21,399 bases of DNA from a virus, in the IMG/VR virus record IMGVR_UViG_3300032006_000111, positions 1 to 21,399 of that record; one strand, given 5' to 3'. The position numbers were made by a program, and so were the translations under genes. The first letter of the stretch is position 1. Each line of letters starts with the position of its first letter. Shown piece by piece: positions 13,338-20,590 of the stretch. Below the pieces are notes generated by a model. The model was not told the origin of the DNA and searched no databases. It was given only the letters and a program-made list of their open reading frames with translations.

Positions 13338-15728
13338 ATGAGCTTTATAAAAATTTCTCCCAAGCCAGGAGTTTTTACGGATGGTACTAGGTACTCCGCA
13401 GAGGGTACTTGGTATGACACAGACAAGGTAAGGTTTAGAAAAGGCTTTGCTGAAAAGCTTGGCGGGTGGGTAAAGTTTATAGCTGCCTCATTTCTTGGTA
13501 CAGCTAGATCTGTACATGATTGGGTTACGGATGGCGGAAGTAAATATGTAGGAATTGGAAGCCATTTAAAACTCTATGTAGCATTAGGTGGTGGCTATTA
13601 CGATGTTACTCCGTTACGTAGTAGTGTAAACTTAGGATCTAATCCAATAGCTACGGTTAATGGAACATCAATTATAACAATTACTACTTCTTCTGCACAT
13701 GGTGCGGTAGTTGGAGATTATGTTACTATTGCGAATGCAGCCACTTCTAGTGCTATTGATGCCGCTGAGATAAACAAGGAACATCGTATTGTTGCATTGG
13801 GTGCCCCGCCTTCTGGTGGTGCAGCACCAACCGCTCCTACAACTAAGTTTAGAGTTATGTGTGCATCAAAAGCTAATGCAACGGCAAATGCTGGAGGTTC
13901 TAGTGCTACGGCTGCGTTCCAGATTAATACTGGTTTGGATATGTATGTTGATGGTGCTGGATGGGGATCAAGCACGTATGGATCTAGTACATTTGGTACT
14001 GCATCCAGTCTGAGTCAGGCTACTCAATTACGTCTGTGGTCCCTGGATACTTTTGGCGAAGATATGCTTGCATGTGTTCGACAGGGTAAGATCTATTACT
14101 GGGATGAAAGTGACGGTGTTACTGTTAGAGCTAAACCGCTTGAAGAGGTTGTTAGAAGAACGCTAAATCTAACATCTGATCCTATATCTGTTAATAATAC
14201 TTCTAGTGTTATAACGGTTACAGATAGAGGTGGTCATGGAGCAGCCGTTGGAGATAAGGTTACCTTGTCAGGAGCGGCTGATGTTGGTGGTGTGGCCGCT
14301 GACAGTATTAATCAAGAGTTCACTATTGCAAGTACACCTACTGGTAGAACATTTACAGTTGATACTGGAGATGCAGCTTCTAGTACCACAACTGGAGGTG
14401 GTTCGTCGGTCAATGCTTCTTATAAAGCAGGAACTTACTATCCTCCTGTCGGTGCCTATCAGGTATTGATGTCTGAAACTGGTCGCCATGTAGTAGCATT
14501 GGGATGTACTGGGGTCAACTCAACAACTATTAATCCGCTTAATGTTAGGTGGTCAAGTTCAGAAACCGTTGGTACTTGGCAAGCACTTTCTACTAATAGT
14601 GCAGGTGGACAAGAGTTATCTACAGGATCTGAGATTATAGGTGGGCTTGCTACTAGGCAGGAAATATTAATTTGGACAGATGCTGGGCTAGTAAGTATGA
14701 GGTATATCGGAAGTCCTTTCTACTTTTCATTCACAGAAGTAGGAAAAGGAATGTCTATGATCTCACCAAATGCAGCCGTAAATGCTAATGGTAGGGTTTT
14801 CTTTATGGATAGAGGAGACTTTTATACATATACGGGTTCGGTACAGAAACTAAATTGTACCGTACTAACGACTGTTTTTCAAGATTTTGATATAGGTCAG
14901 AGGCATAAAGTTGTAGCAGGATCTAATCCTGATTTTTCTGAAGTAATTTGGTTTTATCCATCTGAGTCAGGAAGTGGTGAAAATGACAGATATGTTATAT
15001 ACAATTACGAAGATAGCATATGGTATACAGGTAGCCTGATACGTGGTAAGTGGAGTCAGGCGAACACAAAAGACTATCCGTTAGCATCTTCTATATTAAG
15101 CAAAAGTCTTGATGCCAACCCTATAACTACTAACACAAGCTCTACAAGCAATGTATCTATTTCTAGTACAGGTCACGGCTTGGGTGTTGGTGATACTATT
15201 ATTATTAGTGGTGCGTCAGCCGTTGGAGGGTTGTCCGAAACACTTCTCAATAATCAACACGATGTAGTTTCGGTGACAGATGAAGACAACTATACAATTA
15301 CAATAGCGGACACAGCTACAGCAGACACTGGCGGAGGTGGCACGGTAAAGATTGCTTACGAAAATGTTCTTTACAGCCATGAGAATGGATATGATGACGA
15401 TGGATCGGCCATAACTGCTTATGTAGAAACAGGTGATATGGACTTAGGAGAAGGTGATAAAGCTTGGTCAATACATAGAATAATACCTGATATTTATTTT
15501 ACAGATGCTGACTCAGGAGACGAGGTCACTATTAGTCTTAATGGCCACAATTTTCCTGCTGATACACAAACATCTATTGCATCGGCAGCATTTACATCAA
15601 GCACAGCACAAGGCTTTGTTCGTGCTAGGGCTAGACAGGTGTCAATGAAGGTGCAGAGTAGTGGTGCTGGTTATGGATGGCGTGTAGGATTTGTTAGGCT
15701 TGATGGCAGGGAGGACAGTAGACGATGA
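13338..15728 (+). CDS. Tail hub/nozzle-type protein with three inserted repeat domains, 796 aa
   Basis: The start 'FIKISPKPGVFTDGTRYSAE' then 'GTWYDTDKVRFRKGFAEKLG' (about 3-42) and the end 'GFVRARARQVSMKVQSSGAG' then 'WRVGFVRLDGREDSRR' belong to a large tail protein common in marine podoviruses. I place it with P22 gp10-like hub / nozzle proteins that form a beta-propeller ring below the connector. The propeller core has blade-like 'SVHDWVTDGGSKYVGIGSHL', 'ILIWTDAGLVSMRYIGSPFY' and 'SEVIWFYPSESGSGENDRYV'. Three insertions of roughly 84-95 residues (about 101-195, 281-364, 592-675) share an HGxxVGDxVxIxxA...N...T pattern, making the protein much longer than P22 gp10 (about 470 aa). It lies between the small overlapping genes and the 15725 gene, whose ATGA start overlaps its stop by 4 bases. 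Exact family not confirmed. Confidence 0.75.
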   Translation: MSFIKISPKPGVFTDGTRYSAEGTWYDTDKVRFRKGFAEKLGGWVKFIAASFLGTARSVHDWVTDGGSKYVGIGSHLKLYVALGGGYYDVTPLRSSVNLGSNPIATVNGTSIITITTSSAHGAVVGDYVTIANAATSSAIDAAEINKEHRIVALGAPPSGGAAPTAPTTKFRVMCASKANATANAGGSSATAAFQINTGLDMYVDGAGWGSSTYGSSTFGTASSLSQATQLRLWSLDTFGEDMLACVRQGKIYYWDESDGVTVRAKPLEEVVRRTLNLTSDPISVNNTSSVITVTDRGGHGAAVGDKVTLSGAADVGGVAADSINQEFTIASTPTGRTFTVDTGDAASSTTTGGGSSVNASYKAGTYYPPVGAYQVLMSETGRHVVALGCTGVNSTTINPLNVRWSSSETVGTWQALSTNSAGGQELSTGSEIIGGLATRQEILIWTDAGLVSMRYIGSPFYFSFTEVGKGMSMISPNAAVNANGRVFFMDRGDFYTYTGSVQKLNCTVLTTVFQDFDIGQRHKVVAGSNPDFSEVIWFYPSESGSGENDRYVIYNYEDSIWYTGSLIRGKWSQANTKDYPLASSILSKSLDANPITTNTSSTSNVSISSTGHGLGVGDTIIISGASAVGGLSETLLNNQHDVVSVTDEDNYTITIADTATADTGGGGTVKIAYENVLYSHENGYDDDGSAITAYVETGDMDLGEGDKAWSIHRIIPDIYFTDADSGDEVTISLNGHNFPADTQTSIASAAFTSSTAQGFVRARARQVSMKVQSSGAGYGWRVGFVRLDGREDSRR
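13638..13922 (+). repeat. Inserted domain copy 1 in the tail hub gene
   Basis: Residues about 101-195 contain 'ITTSSAHGAVVGDYVTIANA', then N-K-E-H-R-I-V and a 'TTKFRVMCASKANATANAGG' strand, aligning with copies 2 and 3. This is the longest copy and carries extra Ala/Gly/Pro-rich sequence (APPSGGAAPTAPTT). Confidence 0.65.
14178..14429 (+). repeat. Inserted domain copy 2 in the tail hub gene
   Basis: Residues about 281-364 read 'VITVTDRGGHGAAVGDKVTL' then 'SGAADVGGVAADSINQEFTI', and end with a TFTVDTGDAASS strand and GGG. This copy is the best match to copy 3. Confidence 0.75.
15111..15362 (+). repeat. Inserted domain copy 3 in the tail hub gene
   Basis: Residues about 592-675 read 'NVSISSTGHGLGVGDTIIIS' then 'GASAVGGLSETLLNNQHDVV', followed by 'NYTITIADTATADTGGGGTV'. 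The shared core is G-H-G-x-x-V-G-D-x-[VI]-x-[IL]-S-G-A-x-x-V-G-G. Confidence 0.75.
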
Positions 15729-15928
15729 CATTAAAGACGTATCGTGGATTGAATATTCCACCAGAAGAGTACGAGCAAGAAGATGAAGGTATATCACGAA
15801 GAACAATAGAACAAAACTTTCAAGACGTAAGTAGTGACATACTTGCTACTAAAACTCAAACAGATAAAGACAGTTCTTTATCGTTGCGAAAATATCAGTT
15901 CTTATTGCTAGGAGCTAGTAATGGCTGA
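15725..15928 (+). CDS. Small tail-cassette protein, 67 aa, unknown
   Basis: ATGA at 15725 overlaps the hub stop by 4 bases; the protein's own TGA (15926-15928) overlaps the next ATG by 8 bases. The sequence starts 'TLKTYRGLNIPPEEYEQEDE' and continues with a helical, acidic stretch (ISRRTIEQNFQDVSSDILAT), ending LLLGASNG. The size, the 'RGLNIPPEEY' beginning and the tight coupling resemble small unnamed proteins next to large tail genes in marine phages. It may be a short fibre-attachment or trimeric connector peptide. No motif supports a specific function. Confidence 0.65.
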   Translation: MTLKTYRGLNIPPEEYEQEDEGISRRTIEQNFQDVSSDILATKTQTDKDSSLSLRKYQFLLLGASNG

Positions 15929-16253
15929 TACATTAAAAGTACTGGGACAAGTAGCACCTGCTAATACAAGTAATGCAGATCTATATACTGTACCTGAGGA
16001 TACTCAGACTACAGTAAGCTCACTTGTCGTCTGCAATCTCACAGGGAACACGCCTACGTTTAGGGTGGCGGTGCGTCCACTGGGTGCAACCGTAGCAAAT
16101 GAAAATTACATTTACTACGATAAGGCAATGGTTGCCAATGATTCACAGTTTATAATTATTGGTATGACACTAAGTGATACGGATGTAGTTACAGTTAGGT
16201 CATCGGCATCCAATGAAATAGCATTCACCTTGTTTGGCGTGGAGACTAGTTAA
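15921..16253 (+). CDS. Small beta-rich tail-cassette protein, 110 aa
   Basis: Strong RBS CTAGGAG (15907-15913) is inside the preceding gene. The protein reads 'ADTLKVLGQVAPANTSNADL' then 'YTVPEDTQTTVSSLVVCNLT', with a second half 'NYIYYDKAMVANDSQFIIIG' and 'DTDVVTVRSSASNEIAFTLF'. It looks like a small beta sandwich. I recognise the combination 'VLGQVAPAntsnadLYTVP...' with 'vvCNlt...tFRVavrp' as a common small protein in marine tailed-phage tail cassettes, plausibly a fibre-associated or receptor-contact protein, but without a characterised function. The stop at 16251-16253 is one base before the next ATG. Confidence 0.7.
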   Translation: MADTLKVLGQVAPANTSNADLYTVPEDTQTTVSSLVVCNLTGNTPTFRVAVRPLGATVANENYIYYDKAMVANDSQFIIIGMTLSDTDVVTVRSSASNEIAFTLFGVETS

Positions 16254-16254
16254 T

Positions 16255-18906
16255 ATGGCTTATATGCAACACAGGCAAGATCCTTTCATGGGTAGTGCAG
16301 AAGAGATGGGAGATCCAATGCCTTCTATGGGAATGCCGATGCCCCAGCCTAGCTATCAGCCCCAACAACAGGCCCAACAAACACTCAATCAAGTTGCTCC
16401 AATGACTATGGCAACAATGCCACAGACAGGCTTGCTTGCGACACCACCGCCAGCAAGACCATTAGGGCAACCAATAGGTGTTGAGCCACAGCAACAGCAA
16501 CAGCAACAGCAAATAATGCAACAGCAACTAATGCGTGCTGCTCCGATGACAATGTCTACGATGCAACCGATGCAACCGATGCCAGGACCAACTGCACAGC
16601 CTATAGGTAGACCTCCTGGGTTTGCACCGACAATGTCACCTGCCCCTGTGCAAGAGCCTGGTGGTGGCGAAGGTGGTGGTCACCAGATAGTTCATGCGGC
16701 TGATGGTGGAATGATTCCACAATATGGAATGGGTGGCCTTATAGGTCTTAGAGGTGGTGGAACCGTACCTATGATTTATTCTGGTGGTGGTTATATACCA
16801 GGGTATGGGCTTGGCGGATTTTTTAAAGGACTGGGTAAATTTGCACTAAAGGCTGCTCCTTATGCAGCGATGTTTACTCCTGGTGGCCCATGGGCTTCAG
16901 CCGCTGTTGCCGCAGCAACTGGTGCTCTAGAAAAGAAGTTGGGCATTGATCAGGAATCATGGGGAGATGTTCTTCATGGTAGAACGGTAAAAAAGAAACC
17001 AACTAGTTGGAGAGAAGCATTGGGTGCAGGGGCAAAGAGGGGTGTCACGGCTTATGCTGGAAGAAAACTTGCAGATGCCGCCCGTAAAGGATGGAAGGGA
17101 CCAAGTGCGGAAGAGCTACAAGCGGACTATATGGACGAAATTGCAGAATTTACAGGAGATCCTGGAGCAATCCCAGGTGCTGCTCCATCAGCACTTACAT
17201 CAGGGTCTGGATGGAGGGGTGCGTTAGAGGGAGTAAAGGGTGCTGCTGGGGAGCTTATTCCAAGTTATGAAGATGTGTTGAAGTATGGTCCATTAGTAGG
17301 TGAGATAGCCAATAGGTTATCAAGGGACCCAGATATGTTGGCTGCGGGAGCAGCGTCAACTCTTCCGTTCCCAGGGCATGTAACAATGCCTAAGGAGATA
17401 ATGCCACGATCTAGTGCTGCTCAAGGGTATTCAGACCTTATTGGGGTACAGGAAGGTGGTGAGCTTGATGAGTTTGAGGAACCAATGCATCCATTTATGG
17501 CTCAATTGTCCAACACTGTTCCCAATACAATGGCATCTATGCCAACACTTCCACAGGGGAGTAATGGTAATTTACCAACAAATCCATTTATGGATGAACT
17601 GTCTAGTGCTGTTCCCAATACAATGGGTAGCATGAATACAGAAGATATGTTGTATGGAGGGGGCGGAGGAACAGGCGACAGCTATGATCCGATGCTTGAT
17701 GTGCCACAGGTAGGAATGTTTTCTACAGGCGAACAAAAGGCAGCAGCAGAGGCACAGAAAAGACAAGATGAAGCGAATGCAATAGAAGCAAAGAAGAAGG
17801 CAGAAAATCCTTACGGTGAAGTCCCTGCTGAAGTATTGAGTGGTGAACGGGAAATGACACAAGAGGAAGTTGATAAACGTGCTGGTCTTATAGAAAAAGA
17901 AATGGATAGACAGAAAAAACAGGCAGAGACTCAAGAGGAAAAAGAAGTTGGTGCAGCCAGGGCAGCGGGAAAGACAGAAGAAACATATCCTCAAAAAGAT
18001 AATACTAGTGGCATGCTGGGAGTTGCAGGTATAAACCGAAAGTCTAATCTTGGACCTGCTCCATGGGAAAATGTTCCAGAAATGCCAGAGGGTTATCGTG
18101 CTGGACTTCATCCAGAAGGTCAGTTAGGTAGTATAACTGGCTACAATCCATTTGATATGCCTACGTCAGGGTTTGGTACAGATGCTGATGCGTTTCTAGA
18201 AAGGCTTAAGGGTGGAAGTTCTCAGGAGCAACCGACTACGCCTCAGTGGCAACCTGATGTTACACCTACTTTTGATGCAGAGGGAAACCCAACAACTGCT
18301 GGTGTAAAAGGTGTACAAGCAGTTCCGCCTCAACAGGTTCCAGGAAGTGCTGATGGTGGTCCAGTTATTTCTACGATGGATACAGTTTATGGAGGAGAAG
18401 TTCCTCCTGACTATCAAGGTCAAAGCGGAAATGTAGATACAAAGCTGGCTGTAACTTTAGCTAATGCTCCAATGACACCAGAGGATGTTGGAATGGATAC
18501 AAGGGAGATTAGAGATACGATTGAGTGGGCATTATTAAATCCTGTAGAAGGGCAGGAATTTCTTGAGCTTTTTAAGCAAATGTTTGGTGAACAGCTTATT
18601 CAAGAAATAGCAGAAGATATAATGGACCTGCAAAGTCCTTCTTCAGATCCTAATATTACGATGAATGATAGGGAGGATCGGCTTGTAGAATTAGAAACGA
18701 GAAAAAGACTTGCAGAAGGAGAGCCAGTAATTCCTCAAGCCATGGTGGCGGGTGGTGAAATGGTGATTAATAGATTTGCTACGGATAAAGCTGGTGTAGA
18801 AAATCTAGAAAGTATAAATGAAAATTTAAGAAGAGATAATCCTGTAAACTTTGAGGAAGTTAGACATCATATTAATGAAGCTGCAAGGTTGAGCCAAAAT
18901 GCCTAA
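16255..18906 (+). CDS. Large Met/Pro/Gln/Gly-rich protein, candidate internal or ejection protein, 883 aa
   Basis: ATG 16255 (AYMQHRQDPFMG) is preferred over an in-frame ATG at 16234, which lies inside the previous gene and adds 7 residues; the normal 1-base junction supports it. The first 130 residues are disordered Met/Pro/Gln-rich, with eight consecutive Gln (about 79-86). Residues 149-170 hold 'ADGGMIPQYGMGGLIGLRGG', then a Gly/aromatic part and a hydrophobic helix-like region (FFKGLGKFALKAAPYAAMFT, about 190-209). A second signal-like 'LIGVQEGGE' occurs near 395-403. Four copies of P[MN]TMx[ST]M are scattered along the protein. A charged helical region (500-600) follows. The C-terminus has 'AMVAGGEMVINRFATDKAGV', resembling the 'SDGEFVM/xA' endings of tape-measure-like proteins (by eye). 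An internal or ejected virion role is inferred. Confidence 0.6.
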   Translation: MAYMQHRQDPFMGSAEEMGDPMPSMGMPMPQPSYQPQQQAQQTLNQVAPMTMATMPQTGLLATPPPARPLGQPIGVEPQQQQQQQQIMQQQLMRAAPMTMSTMQPMQPMPGPTAQPIGRPPGFAPTMSPAPVQEPGGGEGGGHQIVHAADGGMIPQYGMGGLIGLRGGGTVPMIYSGGGYIPGYGLGGFFKGLGKFALKAAPYAAMFTPGGPWASAAVAAATGALEKKLGIDQESWGDVLHGRTVKKKPTSWREALGAGAKRGVTAYAGRKLADAARKGWKGPSAEELQADYMDEIAEFTGDPGAIPGAAPSALTSGSGWRGALEGVKGAAGELIPSYEDVLKYGPLVGEIANRLSRDPDMLAAGAASTLPFPGHVTMPKEIMPRSSAAQGYSDLIGVQEGGELDEFEEPMHPFMAQLSNTVPNTMASMPTLPQGSNGNLPTNPFMDELSSAVPNTMGSMNTEDMLYGGGGGTGDSYDPMLDVPQVGMFSTGEQKAAAEAQKRQDEANAIEAKKKAENPYGEVPAEVLSGEREMTQEEVDKRAGLIEKEMDRQKKQAETQEEKEVGAARAAGKTEETYPQKDNTSGMLGVAGINRKSNLGPAPWENVPEMPEGYRAGLHPEGQLGSITGYNPFDMPTSGFGTDADAFLERLKGGSSQEQPTTPQWQPDVTPTFDAEGNPTTAGVKGVQAVPPQQVPGSADGGPVISTMDTVYGGEVPPDYQGQSGNVDTKLAVTLANAPMTPEDVGMDTREIRDTIEWALLNPVEGQEFLELFKQMFGEQLIQEIAEDIMDLQSPSSDPNITMNDREDRLVELETRKRLAEGEPVIPQAMVAGGEMVINRFATDKAGVENLESINENLRRDNPVNFEEVRHHINEAARLSQNA
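16489..16512 (+). repeat. CAGCAA hexamer repeat coding for eight glutamines
   Basis: Four perfect copies of CAGCAA (24 bases) encode eight consecutive Gln in the 16255 gene, with more Gln after a short ATAATG interruption. Changes in copy number would stay in frame. Confidence 0.9.
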
Positions 18907-20590
18907 AGAAAAATATTATCCTAGTTATCAAGTTGGTGGAGAAATAGAAGATGATCCGAGTAAGTGGGAGTCTATTCTAGATATACTCGAAAGAGTTAGG
19001 GGAATGGCTCCGCCTAGCCCCTTAAAACACATACCTGAACAATATCGTGCGTTTCGTGACCGTCGAGAACGGACTAAAAGGATGTTCGAGGCTCCTCAAA
19101 AATGGGATGTCCCGAATGCGAGGCCGAAGCCCTTGGGTGGACCACCAAAAAGTCGTACCTGGGAAGGTATAGAGAAAGATCTTTATGATTTAGAAAACAA
19201 GATGCGTGAGCGAGGAGAAGATCCTACTAATATCTATGATTTACTTGATAAGCTTAGAGAAAGCATGAGAGGCCACCTTCCAATTCCTGAAATAGATACA
19301 TTGCCTCCGCATTTAAGGCCACGAGATCGTCGTCACGAAATCCAATACCCGTATTTAAAAAAAGCATCTAATGGTGGTATTATAGGATTAGAAGATGGTG
19401 GCATGGCTCCTGAAACAACTACTGTTGAAGCCTCTACAGTTAATCCAGCGGTTGGACAACAGTATGCAGATTTAACTGATAGAATTGTACAAGAAGGGCA
19501 ACGGCCCTATCAGCAGTATGGTGGACAAAGAATTGCTGGGTTTACTGGTCCCGAAGCCATGGCACAACAGGGCATAGTTAACTACGGAATGTCTGGCGGG
19601 CCACAAGGTACTCAGCAAGCTGGGGGAACGATGGGTCAGGCGGGACGGATGATGGGTAGTGCGGCACAGGGAATAGGTTCGTTGATGCCAGCCTATGGTG
19701 CAATGAGTGGGCAGTTCGGTGGACATGCTACAGGTGCTCTTGGTGCAGCACAGCAAGGTGCAACTGCTATGGGTACGTTAGGAGCGTCGATGGGTAGCCC
19801 TGCTCAACAAAGTAGCACTGATATGGGTGATTATATGTCTCAGTACACCAAAGGCGTTACAGACCCACAATTAGCACAATTAGCAGAGTTCCAAAAAATG
19901 CAGGGTGAAGAACTTGGTGCCCAAGCTACAGCTTCTGGCAACTTGGGTGGAATGAGGGAAGGTGTTCAGTCTGCACAAATAGCTAGAGATACTGCACAAC
20001 AAGCTGCTGGTATTATTGGCAAGGCACAACAGGATGCATTCGCAAATGCACAGCAGGCATTCCAGGCTGACAGGGCTGCTCAGATGGCTGGGCAGGGACA
20101 ACAGTTACAAGCTCAGCAAGCAGCGGGTGCGTTAGGCCAGGCTGGTTACGGCACTATGGGTGCGTTGATGGGTCAGCAGATGGATGCATTAGGGGCACAG
20201 CAAAGAGCTTTGGGTCAGATGGGTGGCATAGGAGCACAGATGGGTGCCTTAGGTACGAGGCAGGCAAATCTTGGCCAACAGCAGCAAGCACAGCAATTAC
20301 AAAGGCTGAATGCTATGCAGAACGTCGGTGCCCAGCAAAGAGCGTTACAGCAACAGTCAATGAATATGGGCTATCAAGATTGGCAGAATCAACAGAACCA
20401 GAATCGTCAGAATATTAACTGGCAACTTAATGCGATGGGTGCTCTTCCATATCAAAACATACAAGCAAGAACTGATTACACTGGAGTGCCAAGCGATCTA
20501 AATGCATTCTTGGGTGCAGGGGTTAAGGGGATGACACTATATAATCAATATAAAAATGGTGGCTCTACTGGAAATGGAGGCCAGAACTAA
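18899..20590 (+). CDS. Gln/Gly/Ala-rich protein, candidate internal virion protein, 563 aa
   Basis: The ATG overlaps the previous stop by 8 bases. The start 'MPKEKYYPSYQVGGEIEDD' has a partial 'GGE' signal. A basic, charged region of about 140 residues follows, then 'NGGIIGLEDGGMAPETT' (about 158-174), the same G-G-I-I-G-L-x-x-G-G motif as in the neighbours. After it comes 'QQYADLTDRIVQEGQRPYQQ' then 'YGGQRIAGFTGPEAMAQQGI' (about 185-225), which resembles a segment of many unnamed phage proteins. The remaining 300 residues are a low-complexity helical region very rich in Gln, Ala, Gly and Met (QQAGGTMGQAGRMMG; AQQAAGALGQAGYGTMGALM). No lytic transglycosylase or other enzyme motif is visible. 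Coupled to both neighbours, it is probably part of one internal or ejected assembly. Function inferred. Confidence 0.6.
   Translation: MPKEKYYPSYQVGGEIEDDPSKWESILDILERVRGMAPPSPLKHIPEQYRAFRDRRERTKRMFEAPQKWDVPNARPKPLGGPPKSRTWEGIEKDLYDLENKMRERGEDPTNIYDLLDKLRESMRGHLPIPEIDTLPPHLRPRDRRHEIQYPYLKKASNGGIIGLEDGGMAPETTTVEASTVNPAVGQQYADLTDRIVQEGQRPYQQYGGQRIAGFTGPEAMAQQGIVNYGMSGGPQGTQQAGGTMGQAGRMMGSAAQGIGSLMPAYGAMSGQFGGHATGALGAAQQGATAMGTLGASMGSPAQQSSTDMGDYMSQYTKGVTDPQLAQLAEFQKMQGEELGAQATASGNLGGMREGVQSAQIARDTAQQAAGIIGKAQQDAFANAQQAFQADRAAQMAGQGQQLQAQQAAGALGQAGYGTMGALMGQQMDALGAQQRALGQMGGIGAQMGALGTRQANLGQQQQAQQLQRLNAMQNVGAQQRALQQQSMNMGYQDWQNQQNQNRQNINWQLNAMGALPYQNIQARTDYTGVPSDLNAFLGAGVKGMTLYNQYKNGGSTGNGGQN

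Noticed and set aside
16234-16254. Earlier in-frame ATG for the 883-residue protein
   Set aside because: It lies inside the end of the preceding gene and only adds seven residues. ATG 16255 gives the 1-base junction typical of this cluster.
17572-18111. A 179-codon open frame on the - strand, Cys/Phe/Leu-rich
   Set aside because: It lies fully inside the long + strand 16255 gene. The unusual composition (many Cys, Phe, Leu) is what the complement of Lys/Glu/Gln-rich coding sequence gives.
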